42,842 bases of DNA from Candidatus Timburyella stercoris (GTDB taxonomy: Bacteria > Bacillota > Clostridia > Oscillospirales > Acutalibacteraceae), in assembly GCA_904384255.1 (NCBI GenBank), contig CAJFJP010000004.1:1-42842 (forward strand). Direction: 5' to 3'. Below, piece by piece: positions 9,717-17,345 of the stretch (its first letter is position 1; each line of letters starts with the position of its first letter). Both the position numbers and the translations under genes were made by a program. The notes under the pieces were generated by a model. It was not told where the DNA came from and made no database searches. It worked only from the letters and a program-made list of their open reading frames with translations.

Positions 9717-9926
9717 TTGAAAGAATCGGCTTACAAAAGCTATGACGAGCTGCCGCTGTTTCTGAATGCGGAGATTGTAGGAAATGTGCTGGGCGTGTCT
9801 TCAACAACAGCCTACGAGGTAATGCACAGAGAAGATTTCCCAAGCATAAGGATCGGCAATCGGCTCATCGTACCAAAAGAAAAGTTTAGAGAATGGGCAA
9901 ATAGCCAGACAGAAAGGAAAAGGTGA
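9717..9926 (+). CDS. Excisionase-like HTH protein of right element
   Basis: LPLFLNAEIVGNVLGVSSTTAYEVMHREDFPSIRIGNRLIVPKEKFREWA; TTG start with aggaggt RBS. Confidence 0.85.
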   Translation: MKESAYKSYDELPLFLNAEIVGNVLGVSSTTAYEVMHREDFPSIRIGNRLIVPKEKFREWANSQTERKR

Positions 9927-9931
9927 TGTGA

Positions 9932-10327
9932 TTGAAGTACAAGCAATATCCCCAAAGAGATGCCATCAAAAACTTTTTTCCTCTGCCGAATGAAATCTTC
10001 TGCCTGGGTCTTTGCTCCGGTGAGATTGCCGTATACGCTTACCTGATGTACTGCGAGGATCGGAAAACCTTTCAGTGCCATCCCAGCTATCGCACCATTG
10101 GCCGGGCGGTAGGACTCAGCCGGAACACGGTCAAAAAATATGTTGCATGGTTAGAGCAAAAGCAACTTATTGCGACACAACCAACAACAATCTATACCAA
10201 GGACGGCAGAAAACGCAACGGCAGCTTGCTGTATACCATTCGTCCTGTCGAAGAAGCAAAAGCACATTACTACGAGCAGCAGTTGGAACGGGCAGCTTTG
10301 CTTCAAGTACGGTCCAAGGCAGGATAG
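9932..10327 (+). CDS. Winged-HTH replication-initiator-like protein
   Basis: FFPLPNEIFCLGLCSGEIAVYAYLMYCEDRKTFQCHPSYRTIGRAVGLSRNTVKKYVAWLEQKQLI, typical wHTH of mobile-element Rep proteins. Confidence 0.75.
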   Translation: MKYKQYPQRDAIKNFFPLPNEIFCLGLCSGEIAVYAYLMYCEDRKTFQCHPSYRTIGRAVGLSRNTVKKYVAWLEQKQLIATQPTTIYTKDGRKRNGSLLYTIRPVEEAKAHYYEQQLERAALLQVRSKAG

Positions 10328-10373
10328 CATATCTTCTGTCAAATTCGGCGGATATTATGGAAAGCAGGTTAAA

Positions 10374-10451
10374 GTGAGGGGTCTATAGCCTCCTCACGTA
10401 TCACATCGGACGGCAGAGCCGACCGTTTCAGAGAAAAAACGAAGGGGTCGG
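10374..10451. promoter_or_regulatory. Candidate oriT region (nested inverted repeats upstream of the mobilization genes)
   Basis: GTGAGG(10374-10379)/CCTCAC(10392-10397) and CCGACC(10419-10424)/GGTCGG(10446-10451) in the intergenic gap just before the accessory gene and relaxase. Confidence 0.35.
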
Positions 10452-10468
10452 TCAGAAACGGAGGGTTT

Positions 10469-10873
10469 ATGGAAGACAAGAAGAAAAAGTATGCCTACTG
10501 GATGCGGCCATCTATGGTGGAGGAAATGGAGAGTATGCTTTCCGAAGCCAATGCCACGTCCAAAAGTGAATTTGTGTGCCAAGCTGTAGAATTCTATATG
10601 GCCTACCTGCGCCAGAATAAGAGTCTGGAATTCTTCTCACCGCTGCTGGCGCAGACGATCAAAACGGAGGTCGAAAGTGTGGAACGGCACATCTCGGAAA
10701 TGCTGTTCAAGGTCGCGGTGGAACAGTCCATTCAGAATAACCTAACCGCCGCTTTTAACGAGGTGGATGAGGATACTATGGCGAGGCTGAGGAACTCCTG
10801 CGCCGGTGAGGTGGCGCGGCTCAACGGTGTGGTTGCATTCGAAGACGCCTACGAATGGCAGCGGGGTGAATAG
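10469..10873 (+). CDS. Mobilization accessory / RHH-type DNA-binding protein
   Basis: Short protein directly upstream of the relaxase; N-terminus YWMRPSMVEEMESMLSEANATSKSEFVCQAVEFYMAYL resembles ribbon-helix-helix. Confidence 0.65.
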   Translation: MEDKKKKYAYWMRPSMVEEMESMLSEANATSKSEFVCQAVEFYMAYLRQNKSLEFFSPLLAQTIKTEVESVERHISEMLFKVAVEQSIQNNLTAAFNEVDEDTMARLRNSCAGEVARLNGVVAFEDAYEWQRGE

Positions 10874-10875
10874 CA

Positions 10876-12228
10876 ATGCCGAAGATCATATTCACCAGCC
10901 GGTATATCAAGAATCCGGCCAGAGCCAATGCCGGTAAGCTGGTCAAGTATATGGGAACACGGGAAGGTGTGGAGAAGCTGCCGGACGGATTCGATCATCG
11001 TCCGGCTACGAAAAAACAGATTGCTCTAATCTGTGATTTAATAAAAGCATATCCACCTGCGTGGGATTATCCAGAATGTGTGGATTTTAGGCAGAAACAG
11101 TCTCGTGGTATGGCAACGGAATTTATAGACGCGTTCATTGAACGCAATGCCGACCGGATTGACGGCATCAAAAAGTTGGTGTCATATATGGGAGAGCGTC
11201 CCGGCGTCGAGAGACTCGGCAAGCACGGACTGTTCAGTCAAAACGATGATAAGATCGATTTGGATGCTGTGGCAGAGGAAGCATCCCATCACGAAGGCAT
11301 CCTCTGGACGCACGTTGTCAGCCTTCGTCGGGAGGATGCGGAACGGCTTGGTTACAACAATGCCAACGCATGGAAAGAACTTGTGCGGCGCAGCGCTTTG
11401 CAAATTGCCGAGGCGCACAAAATCGAGCCTTCGCAAATGCAATGGTATGCGGCCTTCCATAACACAACCCACCATCCGCATATTCACCTGATGGTGTATT
11501 CCAAAGATGTGAAACAGGGGTATCTCACCAACAAAGGAATCGAAGAAATGCGCAGGCTGCTCGCCAACGATATCTTCCGCAACGAAATGTACCATGCCTT
11601 CACGCTGGAAACTCAGATGCGGGATGAGGTTCGGGCAGAAGCGAAAAGGCGGATCAATGAATTGCTGGAAAGCGCGGAAACGCCAATCGCCGCGTCCAAG
11701 GAAATGAAAAATCTGTATAGCCAACTGGTCGGACAGCTTTCCGGTTACAAAGGCCAAAAGGTTTACGGCTATCTTCCTAAAAGTATCAAGCAGACGGTTG
11801 ACGCCATCGTTGCCGAGCTTGCAAAGGATGAACGAATTGCCGAATTGTATGCGGAGTGGAACAAGGCCAACCGTGAAAAGCTGTCGATTTACTATGGCAA
11901 ACCAAAACCGGATATTCCGCTGGAGGACAACAAGGAATTTCGTGACATCAAGAATGCTGTTCTGCGTTCGGCGGTATTGATGATGCAAACCAGCGTCTCC
12001 CTACAATCAGCACCTATCAATTCCGCTGTCGGAAATTTAATTGCCATACTTGCAAAAGCCATAGCCGCAAGCTGTCAAAAGCGGCGGATGAAATTGGATA
12101 CGCAGATCGACTCCAAGCTGAAATCCAGGATCGAGCGGAAGAAACAGGCTCACGGCTTGAAAACTGACCGTTCTGTGCAGGCAGGTCACAACGAAGATGA
12201 GGAACAGGGTATGCACCTCAGTATGTGA
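10876..12228 (+). CDS. MobP-type (MobP3-like) relaxase
   Basis: MPKIIFTSRYIKNPARANAGKLVKYMGTREGVEKL...QWYAAFHNTTHHPHIHLMVYSKD: three-histidine relaxase motif HHPHIHLMV. Confidence 0.88.
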   Translation: MPKIIFTSRYIKNPARANAGKLVKYMGTREGVEKLPDGFDHRPATKKQIALICDLIKAYPPAWDYPECVDFRQKQSRGMATEFIDAFIERNADRIDGIKKLVSYMGERPGVERLGKHGLFSQNDDKIDLDAVAEEASHHEGILWTHVVSLRREDAERLGYNNANAWKELVRRSALQIAEAHKIEPSQMQWYAAFHNTTHHPHIHLMVYSKDVKQGYLTNKGIEEMRRLLANDIFRNEMYHAFTLETQMRDEVRAEAKRRINELLESAETPIAASKEMKNLYSQLVGQLSGYKGQKVYGYLPKSIKQTVDAIVAELAKDERIAELYAEWNKANREKLSIYYGKPKPDIPLEDNKEFRDIKNAVLRSAVLMMQTSVSLQSAPINSAVGNLIAILAKAIAASCQKRRMKLDTQIDSKLKSRIERKKQAHGLKTDRSVQAGHNEDEEQGMHLSM

Positions 12229-12310
12229 CTTTTTCCTTACTTTTTGCAAAGTCGCTGGATATTCCAATCGAGGTGTGGTATGGTGTGTCGTTAAGAAAGG
12301 GGCTGAAAAT

Positions 12311-12619
12311 ATGCCGAAGCTAATTCAAAGCTATGAGGCGGTGGAATGCAAAAGCATACGCAGGATATCCGATACGCCGTATGAAATCTGGAATTGGCGA
12401 GAGGAGTGCATTGGTCTCCGAGGAATCCTGTTTATCTTTGAGAGCGAGAAAAAGCATCCTGGAAAGCACTTTATCCGTTTTATGAATGTGGAATACGACC
12501 TGACAACGGGCTGCGGAGAGGCTACCTTCGAAGATAATGCCATTGCCTTAACCACACGAAACAGCGTTTATGAATTTGAAATATTAGGGGGTGACAAAGA
12601 ATGCAGAGAAGATTGTTAA
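12311..12619 (+). CDS. Small conserved hypothetical protein between relaxase and integrase
   Basis: ATG at 12311 (MPKLIQSYEAVECKSIRRISDTPYEIWNW), RBS aaaggggctg; overlaps the integrase start by 19 nt. Confidence 0.65.
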   Translation: MPKLIQSYEAVECKSIRRISDTPYEIWNWREECIGLRGILFIFESEKKHPGKHFIRFMNVEYDLTTGCGEATFEDNAIALTTRNSVYEFEILGGDKECREDC

Positions 12620-13815
12620 CCAACGGCAATGCCTTCAAGCGTACCGACAACCGCTGGGGCGGCGTAGTCTGGTATATGGACGAGCATGGAGAACGGAAAC
12701 GCAAGAGCTTCTCCGGTACGACCAAAGCCGAGGTCAACAAAAAGATGACGGACTATATCGCGGACTTTGAAAATCAAGCCGTGGAGTCGGATGAGTCCAA
12801 AAAGACACTACAGGACAGTATGCAGAACTGGCTGCAGGTGTTCAAATTCCCATCCGTGGAGCAGACTACCTATGACCGATGCGAATGCAGTGCCAAAAAT
12901 CAGATCTATCCTCTGTTGGGGGAAAAGCCGGTTGGAGACATCACAGCGGCAGATATCAAAAATCTGCTCAACTACTGGATGAACAAAGGCTACGCTTACA
13001 CAACCGTTAAGAAAGCCTACGTGGTGCTAAACGAATATTTCCGATATCTTTATCGCGAAGAACTGATTCCGAAAAATCCCATGGCGAATGTGGAGATGAT
13101 GAAGAAAAGCAATTTCCTGTCGGCGCAGGATAAAGAAGATTTACCGGAATGCGAAACAGTGACTATTTTCACGCCGGAGGAAATTGAGAAATTCAAAGCC
13201 GAAGCGTTCAGCACCTTCAAAGACGGAAAACGGAAATACCAGCAACCAGCGGCATATATCTTGATGCTGAACACAGGATTACGAACCGGAGAGTTGCTCG
13301 GTCTGCTGAACGCTGACATCGACCTTGAAAAGAAAACGCTGATAGTCCGGCAGGGCGTAAAAGAAGTATCGAGAAGAAAAGGTACAGAATTTACAAGCGG
13401 CCGGGAGATCAAAGTCGGCAAGCCCAAAAGCGCCACCAGCAAGCGCACAGTGCCGCTGAACAGGACGGCGGTGAAAATGATCGAGGATCTACGCAGAGAA
13501 GCCTATTTCGGGGAAAATACGCCCCTTGTGGCGGACGGAAACGGAGGCTACACCAAACCGGTCAATCTGCGAAAGAGATTTTACCGAATCCTCAAGGCGG
13601 CGGGGATTGAGCAGAAAGGGCTGCACAGCCTGCGGCATACCTTCGCGACCAATTTGGTCAATGGACAGAAGCAAGCTGACGGAACCATCAAGGCATTATC
13701 GCCAAGGCAGGTAGCCGATCTGCTGGGACACAGTACCTCACAGATCACTGAACTGTACTATGTGAAAAAGGACACGGCAAGACTCAGTGGCATCACCGAA
13801 GGCTTTGAGATGTAA
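12601..13815 (+). CDS. Tyrosine recombinase/integrase of right element
   Basis: NTGLRTGELLGLLNADIDL, LHSLRHTFATNLVNG, RQVADLLGHSTSQITELYYV motifs. Confidence 0.95.
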   Translation: MQRRLLTNGNAFKRTDNRWGGVVWYMDEHGERKRKSFSGTTKAEVNKKMTDYIADFENQAVESDESKKTLQDSMQNWLQVFKFPSVEQTTYDRCECSAKNQIYPLLGEKPVGDITAADIKNLLNYWMNKGYAYTTVKKAYVVLNEYFRYLYREELIPKNPMANVEMMKKSNFLSAQDKEDLPECETVTIFTPEEIEKFKAEAFSTFKDGKRKYQQPAAYILMLNTGLRTGELLGLLNADIDLEKKTLIVRQGVKEVSRRKGTEFTSGREIKVGKPKSATSKRTVPLNRTAVKMIEDLRREAYFGENTPLVADGNGGYTKPVNLRKRFYRILKAAGIEQKGLHSLRHTFATNLVNGQKQADGTIKALSPRQVADLLGHSTSQITELYYVKKDTARLSGITEGFEM

Positions 13816-13822
13816 CTGAAAA

Positions 13823-13850
13823 GACCGCTCAGACGCAAATCTGGGCGGTC
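13823..13850. terminator. Terminator-like hairpin after right integrase
   Basis: gaccgctcaga cgcaaa tctgggcggtc followed by aaaattt. Confidence 0.5.
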
Positions 13851-14071
13851 AAAATTTGCGATGCAGTAAACAAAGAAAAGGCAAAAATCCACCAACAGCA
13901 CCGCCGCTGACTGATGCTATTTTGATGATGTAGTACACGGAATCGTTGCAAACCGTTGGCAGCAGATGCGAAATTGACGCTCGTTTTGAGCATCAAAATG
14001 CGGCAAAGCAGACCGAGCGCCGGGCAGGAAAGATACAAGAAAAGCGGCTCAAACCCGCATGGTTGAGCCGC

Positions 14072-14123
14072 TTTTCACTGGCAGGGGCAGAAGGACTTGA
14101 ACCCTCGGCACGCGGTTTTGGAG
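14072..14123. repeat. attachment-site direct repeat, right copy (inside tRNA-Trp)
   Basis: 52-bp identity with 3481-3532. Confidence 0.92.
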
Positions 14124-14154
14124 ACCGCTGCTCTACCAACTGAGCTATGCCCCT
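14079..14154 (-). tRNA. tRNA-Trp (CCA anticodon)
   Basis: Reverse complement AGGGGCATAGCTCAGTTGGTAGAGCAGCGGTCTCCAAAACCGCGTGCCGAGGGTTCAAGTCCTTCTGCCCCTGCCA folds as a cloverleaf; anticodon loop CTCCAAA; encoded CCA. Confidence 0.96.
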
Positions 14155-14250
14155 ATAGCCGTATGAAATATTATATTACTGTATGTTAATTTTGTCAATA
14201 ACAAAAAATCTGATACAAATATCGTAAAAAAGAAATAAGTGGAGTTATAA

Positions 14251-14541
14251 TTATATATTATTTGTATTATCAGATATTAATCCGAGAGACAATAGCTTTT
14301 GATATTTTCTTTCAATGTCATTAATATCAATTCCCCAAAGTTCATATGCAGTTTGAGTATGTATATCGGAAGATTTCCAGCATTTTATATTTCTTTCACG
14401 CATAATTTTTTGAACCTGCTTTTTCATGTTGAATGCCGTAGATGGACTAACACCAAATAACTGAGAAATTTGCTTTGTGCCCAGACCAGACGGATATTGA
14501 TAATATATTTGAATAGCAGTTTTTAAATCGGGTACTTTCAT
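14251..14541 (-). CDS. Small HTH DNA-binding protein
   Basis: GTKQISQLFGVSPSTAFNMKKQVQ helix-turn-helix pattern. Confidence 0.6.
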   Translation of the reverse strand: MKVPDLKTAIQIYYQYPSGLGTKQISQLFGVSPSTAFNMKKQVQKIMRERNIKCWKSSDIHTQTAYELWGIDINDIERKYQKLLSLGLISDNTNNI

Positions 14542-14725
14542 ATATTACATCACCTTATGTAAGCTTATTTAGCTTGTTGCATAATATCAAACTATATTGT
14601 CAAAAAGGGAAATAAGCAAAAGTGTTAAAATTAAATCATAGTAATAATTAAAGAAAATAAGGAGATTTATATTGACCAATCAGTAGATTTATGATATACT
14701 AATGTAAAATAAAAATAAACCTTTA

Positions 14726-14944
14726 CTATTTAAAAAAGTCAATATCTAAATTAAGTGCTTTACAAATAGCAATAAAATCACTGGCCTTAAGATTTGTTTT
14801 TCCACTTAAACAATCGTTTAAATAAAGTTCCGGCAGGCCAATTTGCATTGAAAGTTTTGAGACTGATATTTTATTGTCATCTAAATAGGTACGTAGCTTT
14901 TCAGCAATCATAATAAACATCACCATATAAGGCAAATTATACAA
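14726..14944 (-). CDS. XRE-family HTH regulator (short)
   Basis: MIAEKLRTYLDDNKISVSKLSMQIGLPELYLNDCLSGKTNLKASDFIAICKALNLDIDFF; true start may be the internal ATG at 14911. Confidence 0.75.
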   Translation of the reverse strand: MYNLPYMVMFIMIAEKLRTYLDDNKISVSKLSMQIGLPELYLNDCLSGKTNLKASDFIAICKALNLDIDFFK

Positions 14945-14963
14945 GAATAGAATAATGGAAAAA

Positions 14964-15046
14964 TTCGTTTTAGATTAAACGAAAAAATAGTTATTATCAA
15001 ATATTAACATGTATAAATTCGTTTGTCAATGCCACAATAAAACGAA
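14964..15046. promoter_or_regulatory. Operator-like repeats between divergent XRE genes
   Basis: Four TTCGTTT/AAACGAA half-sites at 14964-14970, 14977-14983, 15018-15024 and 15040-15046. Confidence 0.55.
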
Positions 15047-15106
15047 ATAGATAGGTTTATTGAAAATCAGAATTATGTATGATAAAATTAGCGCAGGGGT
15101 GGTAAA

Positions 15107-15577
15107 ATGGCAGAGTTTAATTTGGCCAGTAAGTTAAAGCAGGCTCGAATTAACAAGGGATTGACCCAAAAGCAAGTATATAATCAGTTAGGGGTTGTAC
15201 AGTCTACATTCAGTTCTTGGGAGACTGGTAAAGCGGAACCGGATGCTGAAACGCTTATTAAACTGTGCCAAATATATGGAATAACCAGTTTAGATTATTT
15301 TATAAATAGTGATGTTGAGCAGAGTCAATTATATTTAAATAATTTAACTTCAGCAGAGAGAAGTATAATAGATGCCTATAGAGCGAGGCCTGACATGCAA
15401 AAAGCTGTAAACAAGCTGTTGGGAATAACAGGCGACAACACAAAGGAATATGACGGGAAAACAAAATACAGGATAGGAAGAGCTATAGCCTTTGGCGGTG
15501 CAACTTCAGAAACCGTAGTTGATGAAGACAACGACAAAGAGATAGTAAGATTGCTGAAAAAAATAGAAGATAAATAA
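15107..15577 (+). CDS. XRE-family (Cro/CI-like) transcriptional regulator
   Basis: LASKLKQARINKGLTQKQVYNQLGVVQSTFSSWETGKAEPDAETLIKLCQIYGITSLDYFI. Confidence 0.9.
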   Translation: MAEFNLASKLKQARINKGLTQKQVYNQLGVVQSTFSSWETGKAEPDAETLIKLCQIYGITSLDYFINSDVEQSQLYLNNLTSAERSIIDAYRARPDMQKAVNKLLGITGDNTKEYDGKTKYRIGRAIAFGGATSETVVDEDNDKEIVRLLKKIEDK

Positions 15578-15657
15578 AAAGTTTAAATTATTAGTGCTTT
15601 TTGTCGAATGCTGTTGTAAGATTATTATAAGAAAATAATCTTACGGGAGGGGAGCCT

Positions 15658-16509
15658 TTGAAAGTCGACAAAGAAGCAAGGAAGTTTACAAAAGAATATG
15701 AATTAACTCATCCGATAAAAGCAAGTGATATAGAAAGGATAATAAAGCGTCAGGGCTTCAAAGTGGTAAGATACAGCGATGAAAACGATGAAGCGGCGAA
15801 ACTGATAAGTCATTTAAAACTTAGTGAATACACACGTCTTGCAAATTGCTTTACTTATTTTGACAACAAATATAAAATACTTTTTATAAAAGACGGACTA
15901 TCGGCTGAGGATGAAAAGCTGCTATTTTTGCATGAAGAAGGTCATATTTACTTAAACCATTTTAATACTGGGAACACTATGCTCAGCACTGACATAACAA
16001 AAGAGCAAGAAGCACATTGCTTTACAGAATATGTACAGAAATACACAAAAATAAGATCACGGATGAAAAGCATGTTAATACCAGCGTGTGTAAGTTTGAT
16101 TATATGTTCTGTTTTTCTGCTTGTTTACATTTTTATGCCGCATAATTCTGCTACCATTACTGCTGGTGAGCATTCAATAATCTCCACAACAGGAGAAGAA
16201 AGCATATATGTTAACACAAGCGATATTGAAGAAGTGAGCATACCTCCGTCAGATTTTGGTGCAAGCAGCAATGAAGATAATATCTCATCAGATTATTTGG
16301 ATGCAGGTGAAATCGACACATGCTATTGGACGATAAGCGGAGAAGTTTATCATTTATATGATGACTGCCATCATATAAAGAATTCTTCAAGCATATTTTC
16401 AGGTACTGCATCCGACAGTGGCAAGGAAAGAGTGTGCCGCACATGTTACAGTCGCTATATTATGGAAAAATATGAAGGAAGCGATTATTTGCAATATGTG
16501 CAAGGATGA
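15658..16509 (+). CDS. ImmA/IrrE-like zinc metallopeptidase with transmembrane segment and extracytoplasmic Cys/His C-terminal domain
   Basis: HExxH motif LFLHEEGHIYLNH; TM MLIPACVSLIICSVFLLVYIFM; C-terminus VYHLYDDCHHI...VCRTCYSRY. TTG start with gggagggg RBS. Confidence 0.8.
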   Translation: MKVDKEARKFTKEYELTHPIKASDIERIIKRQGFKVVRYSDENDEAAKLISHLKLSEYTRLANCFTYFDNKYKILFIKDGLSAEDEKLLFLHEEGHIYLNHFNTGNTMLSTDITKEQEAHCFTEYVQKYTKIRSRMKSMLIPACVSLIICSVFLLVYIFMPHNSATITAGEHSIISTTGEESIYVNTSDIEEVSIPPSDFGASSNEDNISSDYLDAGEIDTCYWTISGEVYHLYDDCHHIKNSSSIFSGTASDSGKERVCRTCYSRYIMEKYEGSDYLQYVQG

Positions 16510-16799
16510 CTTCACAAGTATAAAACAAGCAAAGCTTGTTAAAAGCTTTAATATTATAATCTTAATTTAGATTAAAAAGTAATTTTTATACTTATTTTTA
16601 TTACATATTTGATTAACACCTTGAAAGAGATAAAATTCTTTCAGGGTGATTTTTTATGATTATAAATATTTAGATGCGAAATGCATCCAGGCTCAGCCTG
16701 ACAGTAAGGTACAGTAAATGTAGTAGACTATAAGCGCGGGCCTAAGAGTGCAAAAAAAGACCGAGCTTAGGGCGCAAAACGCGTCCAGGCCCGGCCTGG

Positions 16800-16876
16800 T
16801 GGTGGACGCTAAGGAACTCGAATCCCTGACCCTGCGCACGTCAAGCGCATGCTCTACCAGCTGAGCTAAGCGTCCA
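16800..16876 (-). tRNA. tRNA-Val (GAC anticodon)
   Basis: Reverse complement TGGACGCTTAGCTCAGCTGGTAGAGCATGCGCTTGACGTGCGCAGGGTCAGGGATTCGAGTTCCTTAGCGTCCACCA; anticodon loop TTGACGT. Confidence 0.92.
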
Positions 16877-17012
16877 TATTTAACTTTTAGATATTATAAA
16901 CTATCTTGGTGTTTATTTCAATACCCATTTTAAAAACATATGCATAAAACAGCAATTATAATATTATATTTTTACAGCAGAGACAAGTTAAACGGTAAAA
17001 CGGAGTAGAGCT

Positions 17013-17240
17013 ATGACATTAAGAGATATACTTCCTGGCAAAAGATGCACAGTACTGAATATAACCGCAGCGCCAGCACTAAAAAAGAAGCTGCTTAGCA
17101 TGGGGATTACTCCCGGAATAAAGATATTAGTAAAAAAGTCTGCACCTTTTGGCGGCCCAACGCAGATTTTTTTAAGAGATTACGATCTTGTATTAAGGAA
17201 AGCGGAAGCGGGAGCTGTTATAGTCAAAAGTGAATATTAA
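17013..17240 (+). CDS. feoA: Ferrous iron transport protein A
   Basis: FeoA SH3-like sequence (MTLRDILPGKRCTVLNI...KKLLSMGITPGIKILV), followed by feoB. Confidence 0.9.
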   Translation: MTLRDILPGKRCTVLNITAAPALKKKLLSMGITPGIKILVKKSAPFGGPTQIFLRDYDLVLRKAEAGAVIVKSEY

Positions 17241-17345
17241 CCGGACGCGTTAATATTGTTGACAGTCTAATTTTATGAATGCAGTCTGATGCATCAGCGT
17301 ACTCCGGCAAACTTTTGGCGGCATTTTAGAAACGGAGGAAATTAT

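Larger units (their letters stand above)
3533..14123. mobile_element. Integrative mobilizable element at tRNA-Trp (integrase, xis, rep-like wHTH, mobilization genes, ABC/peptidase cargo)
   Basis: Bounded by the 52-bp att direct repeat; contains integrase, xis-like gene, relaxase and accessory cargo. Confidence 0.85.

Noticed and set aside
11182-11988. 268-aa minus-strand ORF opposite the relaxase
   Set aside because: Shadow ORF of the relaxase coding strand.
14964-15046. LexA/DinR SOS box
   Set aside because: Half-sites are TTCGTTT/AAACGAA, not CGAAC-N4-GTTCG.
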